Below are positions 35,775 to 47,420 of a DNA stretch of 64,000 nt, in pieces. Numbering within the stretch: position 1 is the first letter of the stretch; each line of letters starts with the position of its first letter. The notes beneath the pieces are model-generated. The model ran no database searches. It saw only the letters and a list, made by a program, of their open reading frames with translations, and had not been told where the DNA came from. This DNA comes from Fasciola hepatica (lineage: Eukaryota > Platyhelminthes > Trematoda > Plagiorchiida > Fasciolidae), in the NCBI GenBank assembly GCA_948099385.1, contig CANUEZ040000193.1:8010501-8074500 (forward strand), given 5' to 3'. A program made the position numbers and the translations under genes.

Positions 35775-37270
35775 CAGTTTATTGTCAAGTCAATAACAAA
35801 TATGATGATCGCGGTCATTTTGACTCTGTCTGGACAAGACCTTCATATTTCCCTCCGTTTGTCAATCTCGAATGTGATAATATATTCTATCGTAATATTC
35901 ATTGTGACCCGAATAGATGACCTACAAGTTTATTTCTTGAAATGATTCATCATTCACTATCAACACCCAACTCACCATCAAAACCCCACCATGGCTGCAC
36001 AACTGTTACATCATTGTGAGGAATCACTAGTAATGCCGATCCACCGAGTTCACACCAGGAGTGGAAACAACATCTAAGCTATCCAAGCTAACTCCCTCAA
36101 GGATTAGATTCATATCAACACCTAATAAAAGAACAACCATATTTTATGCGTCTTCGGAGATTCGTAAGGTTAGAGTGGTATTCATGCATGCTTTTTTTTA
36201 AATCCATGAAATTGTTCTAAATATTCTTTGCATATGTCAGACTTTGGAATTAGACAAGTATCTCATGGAAGCTATGAAAACAGTGACACAAAATTGCGAA
36301 AACAGTTAGGTGTTACACATGCTGGGCTGCCCGTAGGCAGCTCGGGGCATTACGTCCTGAAATTCAAAAACCAGAATGGCAGTATTTGTAGGCGTTCTCA
36401 AGGGTCTTGTGTAATTATAACTTCAAAGATTCGACTAGGACAATAAAAATGCTAGCGTTCAATTTCGTTTTTCGGCGGTTTCAATCACCATCACTGAAAT
36501 TGGAACGAATACAAAAACCGTTTTTATTTGGGATTGATTGCGCGAATTTCCTGTTCTTCTTTATATAGTCATTCTATATCTAACTAGTGCAAAGCCCCAC
36601 TCTCGCCTCCCTACTGACAAATATATTGCCGGTACCTAAGTACCTACCTCCCTGCGTGTCTGTGTGTGACTTGCTAAACTGTGTTGAAGAGGCTGTCGTG
36701 GTCCGACTGCAAACGCGCTTATAAGAAATGTGAACGATCAAACGCGTACATCAAAGGACCGTATGCGCATGTGCATCAATATAGTCAGTCGACTACGAAT
36801 TATTACGAGTGCGAAACAAACAGGAGTGGATGGCACAGTGAGGAAGAGGAAATATTCGGCTTGGTAGAAATTCCGGACCTAGACAGTCATGCGTTACATA
36901 CAAATTCTATACGCGGTCCGCGATACCACCTGCTCAAAGCGGACAGTTATCGCTACTACACCTGACCTATTGCAAATTCATAACGATCTCCACTCTTCAT
37001 TGTAATGCACCATACACAGGGATATGAAGAAGAAGAACCGAACTGCAACCTTCTTGTCGGCTGGGGCCGTTCATTATTTTCGATAATGAAAAACATCGCA
37101 TATTCGAGAGTCTACTGAAAATCAGTACAACGTCTTGGAGGCTCTCCTATATAGCCACGTAATTCCGGTCAATTCGCGGTCAAAGAAAGTGCCACATTCC
37201 ATTCCCCAGTCTGTGGTCCCAGTAGGAGCTTCGTGATTTCGTCTCTATACTAAAAAACACAAGATGAGGA
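35775..37270. other. Unassigned; ORF at 36681-36965
   Basis: A 94-codon plus-strand ORF (36681-36965), charged and rich in tyrosine and histidine, is not recognised. Its position just upstream of the Ty3/gypsy remnant suggests it may be part of that element's leader or gag, but no motif proves it. Confidence 0.3.
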
Positions 37271-39720
37271 GTGTTTCTCTGGCGTTCAGTTAATCATCCA
37301 ATTGAAGAAACGCCCCACTGCCGATATACATCACCGAAGTTGAAAATGAAGCTATTGCTGACGCCGTCCTTCACGTCTGCTGAGGCCCGGTTGACGCGCG
37401 AGCAAATCGTTGATGTATCCGATGCAACGGCTGAACAGTCCGTAGTGAACTACTAATACGTTTGCTCTCGTCAACCAGCCCGTTTCAAACAAACGCCACA
37501 ACCTAGGCCAGTCGGACAGGCGATTCCCTAACACAAACCAGTACAAATAAATCGTTCTTTATCGTGCACCGAACACCACATACGTTCCACCTCCCGCTTC
37601 TGTCATGCAGGATGCTGTTCTCGTGGTAAGAATGGTCATATTTATAAGGCATGCCGCCAATACAAATTGGCTGTCATGAATGCCACCTCTCAGTATCCGT
37701 AAAATGATGACAATCCGGTATACACACTAGAGATTCCGAGTGAATCAAACCAATTCGTGTAAAGATCAGTCCAGTTCCACTGTGACTTGGTACTTTCATT
37801 CATGTTGGATATCACGAGCTGCTTGTCCATTATTCGGAAATCCGTATTCGATTTGATTCTGCCCAGTGGACACACACAATACACGGATGTGCGCATTCAC
37901 GGTTTTACTCATCGTCGACTTCCACTGTTGGGCGAGACTACATTGATGGCTCGTTTGGAAAGTGAATATATCCCGATACGCTTCCCGATATTCGTAGGCA
38001 GTCCTTTGATTTTCCCTTTGAAGGCCCCGCGTACATTGGAGCAATGGGCAACAATCCGAAAGTCACTGTAGCGCTGAGTTTGCCGTATGGTCAGATCGAA
38101 GGTGTTCTAAAGGTGCTTTCCCAGATAGAACAAGACAGTGTCATTGTGTGTGTGTTTCCGTCCATATGGGTTAATCCGATTTTGGTGGCGATGATGAGTG
38201 ATGGACAGACACTCCCAATTAGCGATGATCCTCAACTGTTCTTGAATCCACATTCAAAAAGACGCGCGGCAACTACGGTGGAACAGAAGAACTGCCAGGA
38301 ATGCATACTTGGAAACAAGTGTTTCTCATAAATTGATCTGACTGATGCATGTTCAGAAATTCCGCTGCACGCGGAGTCTACACCATTACCGACCATCAAC
38401 CATCCATGGAGCATGCTCCAATACAATTCCTTGCTGTTCGGTATGCACGTGTCCGACGGGATATTTCAGGCCGCAATATAAGAGGTGATACGTGTTATCA
38501 ATGGGGTGATAATAAATCAAAATGTTGTGCTTATGTTTGAATCCGCGAAGATCTAACACTACTGCAGATTGTGACAGATGCAAGAGAGTTTCAGGGAATG
38601 AAACGTATCGTAAAAGCGCAAATTCGCTCGTAAGGAACCAGATTCCCTAGGCTTCACTGTCAATTCAAACGGATATCAATCCGATCCAGATAGTTTTGAA
38701 TCAGTGATTGTCATCCAGTCACCGAAAATTCAGGCGCACTTATGATCAATTCTTAGATGCCCGCAGTGCTACCTCAGATTAAATCCCAACGTTTTGACAC
38801 GAGTTCGACCTTTTTTCTGGCCCAGTTATCCGATGCAGAGCAATGGAACAAGCCGTGTTGTCTTATTCGAAATATCGTTGACCGACCGATACTAACCTCG
38901 TTCGCGCCGTCTGAGTGGACTACACGGACCACTGACATGCCCAATGTGGAGAAAGCTGCAGTTCTGTAACAGGTGAATGTCGGATGATCTGCATCTAGCG
39001 TTTTCTCAGTGCTTCAGGGAGGAATTACTCTCAGAATTAGAATGAAGTTTTGGTCGTTTCACTGGCGGTACGCTGAATAAAACGGCACGATAGTCACCTA
39101 ATCATGTAATGCAGATAAATCCGCCTACAAATCCACGGCTGTTGTGATCCAACGATGAGACAATAGCTGAGCTGCCTAGAGCTACGACGTCCTGCATCGA
39201 GGAGGCAAAACCGTAATGAAGGCGGATTTCTTGCCACAATACTCATGATTCTCAGTGTCAGAAAGATAACACTTAATTACTGCTGCCCCTCCCGTAAAAA
39301 CTGAGTGGGCAGACGAAAGGATGTTATTCATCGTTGACTTTAGCAATTAGAAACGAGTGGTAACCCGATGTGAAGGTGAAGTTCTTCCTACTGCAAGAGG
39401 AATCCAGTATTCAACCCGACGGCGTCCAGTGTCAGGGTGGCCTTCTTAGAATATTTTTCATTGCGCAATTCGGTTTCGGTTGAACTGCATTTGGGTCACT
39501 TGGGTGTGATTTAAATAAAGCCACTGGCTTGACGGATGTGCTGGTGGCCGGAATTGGATACGACCATTGCCAAAATAACTAGAAACCCTTGAAGGAGGAC
39601 AGATTTGAAGATTCAGCGAGCATCACACGTGATAATGCCAAGTTGATCTTCGTAGCTACGCTCGCTTAGGATCGTCAACCAATTAGGATCGCCGCGGACG
39701 GGTACAGCTAAAGCCTGTTT
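37271..39720 (+). mobile_element. Ty3/gypsy retrotransposon remnant: gag knuckle, protease, RT, RNase H tail, integrase zinc domain
   Basis: In order on the plus strand there are a gag tail and a degenerate zinc knuckle ending KNGHIYKACR (about 37628-37657). A protease whose active site has decayed to MLDITSCLSII (about 37802) follows, continuing with LPLLGETTL (about 37920). Reverse transcriptase starts at LPYGQIEGVLKVLSQIE (about 38080), with a SDGQT block (about 38190) and LLFGMHVSDGIFQAAI (about 38430-38480). A position normally YxDD reads NQNVVLMF (about 38515), so the catalytic pair is lost. LGFTVNSNGYQSDPDSF (about 38650-38700) follows. An RNase H end/connection is seen at about 39219 (ADFLPQYS), then VELHLGHLGVI (about 39478-39510) and WWPELD, the HHCC zinc domain of integrase. 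The integrase core is not found, so the element is truncated at about 39.7 kb. It differs from the 20.4/42 kb family. Confidence 0.85.
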
Positions 39721-40408
39721 TGATTGATCTAATCTCCACATTTATTTTTGTATACAAATCATTTCTGGAATAAAATAATCGTGCTTTTCCGCAGCCGGGG
39801 CATTGTTGCCTATTATGATTACGTGCTTTCAGGTGAGAGATATTTAAACACATCCTATCAACTTATGTATTGCGAATGTTACAGGAAGAATTATCTCTCC
39901 CTCTATCTTGTCTGACTTGAGAATAATCATTTTGACTGGAAATGGTAACAGATGTTTGGTGATGATCAATGTGAAGTTGGGTTTTATATGATGCAGAACG
40001 GTGTGACGCACGCAGCATTGATTCAATGAAATAATCTGCATTGAAGTAGTACAGCGTCTATTCATGAACCACATATTATGCATTGCCGAACATTCTTGTC
40101 AAGAGTATCTTCAGAGGTCTTCAGTATTCAACAACACGTCTGACGCTGTTTAAACTGCTTTCAAATTGCGATAATTTACGATTGATTTTATTCATTGCTT
40201 GTACTCTGATTTAGTATTCAGTGGATTACCATGCTGTTCCAAATGTATAAGTCCATATTCGTCTGTATTTCTCTCAAGAATATTGGAGTTGAAATAAGCG
40301 CTTTGTTCTAATTATGTTGAAACTTATATTTGGTGGAAAATCTGCAGCTTTCTTCAACATTCGTGTGGTCAAAACCCTCTGTAAGATTAAGTGTGGAGTT
40401 CTTTTCAG
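39721..40408. other. Unassigned sequence
   Basis: A minus-strand ORF of 79 codons (39844-40083) has no motif. Nothing else is visible. Confidence 0.35.
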
Positions 40409-40569
40409 CAAGAACAGTATCAACTACTCATTTCATATTGGATTCAACTGACTGAGTTTAACTGTTATGTACGAGTTTGCATTCTTTCCAATCAAACGAT
40501 GTACTATTGGTCAGCTTCCGCAACGGAATCAGTTGGAATCAAAACTAGGATACACACAGCTTTCGCCCA
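40409..40569 (+). CDS. Candidate host-gene internal exon (161 bp)
   Basis: The open stretch is preceded by a good acceptor (gttcttttcag ending at 40408) and followed by a strong donor (a|gtaagt at 40570). The frame stays open throughout. A second donor-like gtaaga lies at 40381, only 28 bp upstream of the acceptor, which is too short for a credible intron. The peptide is rich in tyrosine and tryptophan and has two cysteines. The protein is not recognised. It resembles the 11542-11707 candidate only in its splice-signal quality. Confidence 0.25.
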
Positions 40570-41100
40570 GTAAGTTGAAACTACCAGCTTTCAAAGAAAA
40601 CCAAAACATGGGTGACCGAATGTAAGGGTATCTGTTTTTCACTCAATCGCTTGTAAACCGAAACTCCGTAGTTTGAGGGTGACAATGAGTTGCACATTGG
40701 TGACCTCCGAACAGGGACAGTGCAGGATCGGGTGAACCTCACCAAGCTGTTTCCATATCATCCGCTTTCACTAGTCCATCCTAACATGCGTGGACCACCT
40801 GTCTGTTATAGTAGTAAGCTGCACTATGTTACCTCGACAACCATAGGAGCATCAGTTGAGACGAGACAGAATACTTGTAACCAACACACTTCACACGACA
40901 GACCAGAAGAAGTTCCCTCACGGGTGCTTCGGTCAGGTACTGGTGTTGGGTTAGCGCCCCACTATCTTCTGGGCCAGACTTTTGACTCAAAGAATACGGA
41001 GAGAGTATCCAAGTAACGTCTGTTGTGCTTGTGGGCAGTCAACAAGAATGATTTGCCTAAAAATCTCCATCTTTCCTTCTTGAAACACAGTTAGTATTTC
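40570..41100 (+). other. Unassigned; ORF 40690-41016 of possible retroelement origin
   Basis: A 108-codon frame ends with a proline/arginine segment PSRVLRSGTGVG, which resembles the C-terminal tails of Ty3/gypsy integrases. The rest carries no diagnostic motif, so this is a weak suggestion. Confidence 0.2.
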
Positions 41101-41183
41101 CCTACACTTTAACTCTCTCATCCCAAATCTTGGTACCAGTAACAAATAAGAGACAAGAGAAATAATAATCGATTATCCAACCT

Positions 41184-41921
41184 AGTCTTTCGTCTCACTC
41201 AGCTGCTTTCAGCATCGGGACGCATTGTCAAACGAGGCGACAGTCTGCCATACCTGGATTTCCTCAAACGTTTACCATGGATGTGAAATGTGTCTCTGAA
41301 ACACGCATACAGGAACCAACTTCTGTGTAAACACTGTGCTCACCAGCTATGAACTGGAATTTCCCGTTTCATTCTACGCATGCCGGGTCATTCGGTGTCT
41401 AGTGCTTGTGGTAAGGCCGGCGTTGGCATCGTTCTTGGCAAGAAGACTGAGCGTGCACTGCTCGACTGGATTCCAATGACCAGTCGTCTATGTGCGATTC
41501 AGGTGAACGGTTCTATACATGAAAACCGCACTAGACTGAAGAGTCCATGCCTGTTTGTCGTGTATGTGCATGCCTCAGATGACCGCAACTCGTCTGAGGC
41601 TAAAGAAAAATACTACCATGATTTTATCAATTGCTCCTTAGCGTGCGTTCAACGGACATCATGGATGTTGTTGGTCAATTCAGTGTTCAAGTTGGAAGGC
41701 TAGAAGAGACGGAGAGAAATGAAGTAAACCGTTTCGACATTCCAGGCGATGGAACCGATAACAGTGACCGACCCATTCAACTATGTCCCTACCATGGACC
41801 ATTGCTAGCGAATACAAATTTCTGGCACAATGAGCTCCACCGAATAACCTGGCACCCTGCTGCGTCTCAACAGCTTTGCAGTCAGATCGACCATATTGCT
41901 CTTGGTTTCAGCTGGCACTGA
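41184..41921 (+). mobile_element. Non-LTR retrotransposon endonuclease domain (copy 2)
   Basis: This is the inverted partner of 22397-23170 (sum 64318). The first 200 bp are frameshifted and about 80% similar to copy 1. From 41382 onward the two are nearly identical. GKAGVGIVLGKKTERALLDW is at about 41413-41465 and QIDHIAL at about 41885. The same GQFSV decay of the G-D-F-N motif is present, so the decay predates the duplication or was spread by conversion. Reading stops at 41921, where an LTR-type element begins. The reverse transcriptase of a similar element lies 2.3 kb downstream. Confidence 0.85.
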
Positions 41922-42482
41922 TCAACTCTAAACTGCTGATCATTTTGGTCCCCGTCTGTTGGCAATGATCACACAGTTGCTTGTGTGAATTCGAATCTGT
42001 CTCTCGACGGCGGCCTGAAATAAAGCAAAGACGAAAATCCTCGTCGGCCACTACTTGACGATATCAAAGAATGTGCCTCCAAGCAGAATTATTGTAAAAT
42101 TCAATATTGAAGCATTCTATTTTATTTCACTGTACTCTCTCTTTTATAGTACATAATGGTACCGTACGTGATACCGCTCAGATGAAATATTGAGCTACGT
42201 CCTATGAGTTCTTGATGTTCTTACTTCGCAGTGGTTGTGTGCGGGGTTTAGTCTATTCAATCCATTTGATTTCACATTTGGCGTCGCGCAAAGGATTCAA
42301 ACCATGATTGCATCTGAAATGGAACCTCATGATGTAAGTTCTACATCCCAACTGGTTGACGACTACATGAATTGTTTCAATAAGTCGTATAATGCCCGAA
42401 ATCATTTTGGATGATGCAAAGAAAACAGTGTTTTTCGTTCATCCCATTTGCAGAAATGCATACACTCCCATGAGAACGTCGT
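41382..42482 (+). repeat. 1.1 kb near-identical inverted repeat core (partner 21836-22936)
   Basis: See the partner. At 42482 the match breaks: copy 2 jumps directly to sequence equivalent to about 21444 in copy 1, lacking about 390 bp. Confidence 0.9.
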
Positions 42483-43820
42483 CTTTTACCAAGCCGATTA
42501 GCTGTCGTTACAATCAGTCCCACTTGAGCGATCGATTCATTCGAAATCTTACCATGAATGTTCCGATTTGGAGAAGTGTGTTTCATATTGTCAGTTACGT
42601 CGTTGTTTCACATGTCCTCGTCGACGAGCCTTTGGGAAGTTTGGTCACATTGATAGTGCTTGTAAACTTAGCCCATCGTATCGACAGACGATCCCCTCAG
42701 CATCATCCGACACTTCTTCACATCCTACCAGATTTTTCGACACTTGCATTAACCCTCCTGTCAGAGAAGGTCCCACATATTACCAGGAATTGCTTTCCTA
42801 AGAGGGCAGTCAACAAACTTTCATTGTTGATACTGGGCGTGTAGAATCCTTCGTTTCACCTAAAGCTATAAATTTCGTTTATCCCATCGAAAAGATTAAT
42901 CCTACCAGTGTGGCTATTCCAAGTATTACTTGATACAAGCTCCCACATGTCAGTTTTTGTATGGTTCTAATTCACCCACGTGACTCTGATACTATTGAAT
43001 TCAAGTTTTTGGTTTCTGATTCTGGACTTCCACTTCTTGGTTTTAAAGCTGTTCGTGAAATGCACGTGGATGTCACTCTCCTAAATTCTTCACCCGATTC
43101 ATTGGATGTACAACAGCTTGTTTTAAAATGTTTCAAGGTTTCTTGTGGAATGTACATTCCTGAATTAAGGTAAGAGATATCTTGCGATCTCATTTTAATG
43201 AAGCGCAGTATAATTCACTTAAGTTTAAGAGATCCTGTCCGTCAAGCAATGCACTCTGTGTGGGCGCAGATTTACTAGCTCTGTGGAGTTTTCTAACTGG
43301 GCCGTACAGGTAAATATTGCAAGCAGCATTAACATTAGGTACGTTCGAAACATTCAAATTGGCCTCCTTGACTGTTGCTTCGCCAGGCGTGGCAGCAATT
43401 ATATGCAGGCTATCGTGGAGCTTTCTTGAGGAAATACTACACTCTTGTTATCATTGATGCTTTTCCCGCTGATCAAAGGAATATTGAACATCTTCACCTA
43501 CTGCTGATTTCACGCAGACTACGCTCAGAAAAAGATTCAACATAGGAGGAATTCTGTCTGTGCCAGTAACTGACAGTGGCACCAATTCAGCTGCTTAACT
43601 CTCGGATAATTGGCTAAAAGTTCTTGGTTGGAAAGAAAAACACACTGCTCTTCGTCGCCCGCAGTCTGGTGGTCTAGCAGATAACATTGAATGAAATTTG
43701 TTTTGTGATTCCTCATACATTTTTCGAACCTGGTTTTGCCATTGACAATCCATTAGATATCACAACTGTTCACCGAGTTATCGACCCCCAGTAACCAGTT
43801 AAGTAGTGAACAAAGATCAA
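41925..43820 (+). mobile_element. Ty3/gypsy-type LTR retrotransposon remnant lacking reverse transcriptase (copy 2)
   Basis: An LTR-like non-coding stretch with aataaa (about 41925-42228) precedes a gag frame containing FDFTFGVAQRIQ (about 42266). A knuckle reduced to FGKFGHIDSAC (about 42636-42670) lacks the first cysteines but keeps the last. The protease active site is FIVDTGRVESF (about 42822) and its C-terminal block is LPLLGFKAVREM (about 43028). The integrase core follows: YRGAFLRKYYTLVIIDAFP (43411-43467), TDSGTNSAA (43569-43595) and SGGLADNIE (about 43665-43692). D, D and E are all present, but stops interrupt. About 210 bp separates the protease end and the integrase, with no reverse transcriptase or RNase H. 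No 3' LTR was found. Confidence 0.8.
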
Positions 43821-44199
43821 GTGGGTTCTATTTGAGGCTGTGACGGCTGACCAAAATCCAACAACCAGCTACCCACAGAAGCAATGGATATCTGCATCCT
43901 CAGTTGAGCTGTGAGATGCTCGCAGAATGAATCCTCTCAATTCCAGATATGATGGAAGACAGAGGTGCCATAAACGCCAATTGATTCTGAGCCTGAGAAA
44001 CGGCCGCTAATAATAGTGGATTGTGGAGGTGGAAAAAGCTGCAGCGATGAGCAGCAGCTGCAATCTTATCCGTCTAAGCGAAAACACCTGCTCTCGAAAG
44101 TCAGGCGTTATTGAACTGTTCTAAGAGACAAACGGCTCACTGATTGGAACTCAGGAGCTTCGTCTAGTCCGTTGGGAGAAGCATTTTAGGAAGCAGTTC
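43821..44199. other. Junction between LTR element and non-LTR reverse transcriptase
   Basis: There is no motif. It may be decayed linker of the non-LTR element. Confidence 0.3.
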
Positions 44200-45430
44200 A
44201 CCTGGTTTTTATTCCCAACAGGCTTGTTAGGAAGCGTCCTAGCTCCAACTATGGTTGTAGATGTCAGGCCTCTATCAGAAACGGAGGTTCTTCGTGAGCT
44301 AGGCCATTTAGATGACATGAGACTGCTTCACCGGATGAGTTGCTTCTGTCCAATTTCAAGGATGATGGCTCATAATTGTTATTGGGTTGGCAAAATTCCT
44401 CGATTTGGTTGGTCACAGGGAACAAGTTCCAAAGTGTTGGAAATAATCTGTGATTGTGCCAATATACACGAAGTATGTGATTCCTCTTGTCAAAACCACC
44501 CGGGAATAAGTTCGGTTAGCATCATATCTCAAATGCTTTTTAGGTCAACTAACATCCTTTTTTCTTTATCCTTTGAGCGATATTAGACTCAGTTGCCCAC
44601 ATAGTTCATTGCCCCCACTTAAAGGGTGTATCAGAGAAATCCCGTCCCTCCCTAACGTCTTCTTTCGTGAACAGCCTAGGTGGTGTTAATTTTCACTGTT
44701 CTCCTTCACCCGAGTTCACCAAGAGAAGTAGTGTGCAACGGGGTTACCCCTTTCTACCTTTCCCTCTACCTTCGTGATTGATACGGACCCAGATAAAGCA
44801 CTCTTGTCAGGTTATGGGAGTAACATCAAACGTTTCCCTGGTTATAAGGTCTTAGAACGTGAATGTGCGAGTGATATCGTTCTCCTTTAAGAAAACCGAG
44901 GTAAGTTGCAAGCTTTTATGAGCAACATGAATAACTGTGTACCAATGATTAGTACTCGATTTGCAGGATACTGTCGCAGGATTGGGTTGGTCCACTAAAC
45001 CTTTCATTATCTGGAGAACCATAGACTTGGTTGATAAATTGTTTTCTGGGCAGCTGGATTTTACTGAAAGAGCAGATATCAGTTCAGGTATCATTGTGTA
45101 TGTAGAAATTGTTCCAATCTGAGTCACTTGTGGATTTGATACGAAATCTGGTCATCAATCAAGGGTTGGATGTACACTGCAGCTGTACTTCTCTGTGGTT
45201 AAGAGACATGGCTACTACGGGTGGAGGATATGAGAAGATTATCGGTATTGGAACACCGATGTGCACATGTCAACTGACAGGATTCCTCGGCACGCCATAC
45301 ATATTATCTTCGTTGTCTGGTTTTCGATTGCTTCAATTTTCTCAGTGGTGTTTTGATAGCTTATAGCCATCCTGACGCCTTTGTTTCCCGGCTTTTACGA
45401 AAACTCGCATCGTTTCCTCAGCTTTCGTGA
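44200..45430 (+). mobile_element. Non-LTR retrotransposon reverse transcriptase domain, decayed
   Basis: The plus strand shows, across several frames, LSETEVLRELGHLD (about 44266), VIVPIYTKY (about 44454), NHPGISSVSIISQMLF (about 44498-44545) and FVIDTDPDKALLSG (about 44772). ECASDIVLL (about 44861-44887) stands where Y-A-D-D is expected, so the first catalytic-box residues are lost. ETWLLRVEDMRRLSVLEHRC (about 45200-45260) is the typical C-terminal block of trematode non-LTR elements. The order and spacing match RT domains 1-7 plus the C-terminal region with an internal deletion. Together with the endonuclease at 41184-41921 it would make one element split by the LTR insertion. Confidence 0.85.
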
Positions 45431-46944
45431 ACCCATACAGTGGTATTGTCACCGGTGTGGTTTTCAGCAATATAGACGCCAACCGTGACTTTCGCTTGAA
45501 ACTCGATGAAAAGTTCAATTATTCACGGCCATCATCGCATTACCTTGTACAAACTGATAATCAATTCAGTTAATTCACTCTCGAACCAGCAGGCACACTA
45601 CAGTAGACGTTCGACTAGCTGCTCAGAAACGTGTCTTCTATCGAGTCCTGACTGCGAACTATGAACGAAATTCCCTTAAACGAATGAATAGAAAATACCG
45701 GTGTCGGCGAGTTTCGAACCTGTTCCAAAGTTGAGGTGCACGGATACTTCGGTAAAGTCAATTCAGTAAAACGTATGCAACCGAGGAAAAAACAGTGAAG
45801 TCCAAATCAGTCATCAGAAATCAGTGAGAAAATAAATCAATTACGTCTGCTAATGTGTTCTTTTCAGCGCTTCACTGGATGGAATCTGGGTTAACAATAA
45901 GGACAGCACCGTTTGTCCGATCCTTCATGCACCGAACGTTCCAATCGTCTTCAGTGCGTAAACAGTGTTTATGATGGATATTGAATATTCTGTCAACTGA
46001 TACTCTCAGCAATTCTCGCCACTAGTTTTTGCGAAAAGGAATATGGAATATTGCATAGATAAGTAATGGGTTGTGAAATGTATATGTATACTAATTACAT
46101 TATTGCGTAAGTGAACTTTTGAATTCGAACTAACTCCGTGACTGAGTTTGAGAAGCATAGAAATAATGGTAGTCAATATGGCTGGGATGGGGTGGGGGTT
46201 ACCAAATTAAAGGAGTACCGATAAAGCTTGACGTGAGTAAATGGATGTCCCGGCAGGAGAAACTGAAAAGCCTGTGATGTTTATTTGTACTGATTGTACG
46301 TAAAGATCGTACCTAATAAATGATAGTGGTATCGTCTCACATCTGTACCTAATCACAAAGATTTATGTCAATAATTTAGGATGTAAACCAGACGGTTTTG
46401 CTGGTAGCAAACTAATCACAACACTTTGTCGTCAACCGACGCCAGTCTGGTGATTAATTGATGGCTTGAGCAAAAATACTGAGAGTAATTATTATTGGAC
46501 CTTTTGTTTTCGATGGAAACGCCACAAATACAGAACGACCCCAATTTACTCAAAAGTATAAGAAGTTCGTATTTGAGTATACTGCTCAATTTCCGACCTC
46601 GAACGAGTCTTCACTATAAGGGGTGTTAGAGTTTGAAAGTCTGCATGTAAAATCCCTTCTCTAAATTTATCTATTTGTGTATTTTAATTACAGATGCAAA
46701 CAGAACTGTGTATCTTTTAAAATCAGTTACCTAGGCAATAAAATACATCTAACGAAATAGCAACACCTCGCCTTTTTCGACTGAAAATCCAGTTACTCTC
46801 ATCGAATTTACTCGATTGTATGCACGCGTGCATACACATACACACACAATATTACCGATTGAAGCCATGACAGGACATATTTGGTTGCCGGCAGATTATG
46901 CTAGTCACTAAATTTTATATTTCTTTCATTGGGATGAAAGTAAG
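45431..46944. other. Unassigned A+T-rich sequence
   Basis: No gene or element is recognised. A gagtttcgaacct motif at about 45710 resembles a reversed B-box but has no partner A-box. Short CA-rich runs lie near 46830-46848. Confidence 0.35.
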
Positions 46945-46947
46945 CAT

Positions 46948-46995
<48 letters not shown>

Positions 46996-46998
46996 ATG
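46945..46998. repeat. (TA)n microsatellite in a perfect 54 bp palindrome
   Basis: About 21 uninterrupted TA units are flanked by catcca on the left and tggatg on the right, so the whole stretch reads the same on both strands. It could extrude as a cruciform. The flanks rule out a pure TA slippage product. Confidence 0.9.
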
Positions 46999-47361
46999 TA
47001 TATGTATAAATAGGGATAGCGAGTACTATGTAGTCGTGTTGACGAAATTCCCTCGGAAGCACACGACTGGTTTTGCGGTTGTTGCCGCTCATCAGGTATG
47101 CGTACCCGGTACTCCTCTGCTAACTTGTATCCATACTTGTAGTCTCATATGGCATATGTTCAATATGACCTTATTTGAATCCTGTGGACTGTGAATAGGT
47201 ACTCTTCATTGAAGAGCCCATAAACGAATCAAAACTAAGATTCATCATGGTTATTCGTGTCTGGGTCACTACATACTACTTATGTTCATTATGAGCGCCT
47301 ACATTTGCAGCCTCGATGTTATCCTCTATTATCGAAATGAATGTGAGCGTCAGTATATCAT

Positions 47362-47365
47362 ATAA

Positions 47366-47415
<50 letters not shown>

Positions 47416-47420
47416 GTATA
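47362..47420. repeat. Second TA microsatellite, interrupted
   Basis: This is a TA run with one tatg interruption near 47380 and a tacgta end near 47415. It lies about 400 bp from the first TA tract. Confidence 0.85.

Noticed and set aside
40381..40408. 28 bp intron between gtaaga and ttttcag
   Set aside because: It is shorter than credible introns. The upstream gtaaga is more likely chance.
42377..42586. ORFs antisense to recognised retroelement frames (also 44852-45127, 37352-37546 and 20379-20651 read in the wrong frame)
   Set aside because: They are shadows of the real, decayed frames and carry no motifs of their own.
45705..45740. B-box-like gagtttcgaacct as a tRNA gene
   Set aside because: No A-box or acceptor pairing was found.
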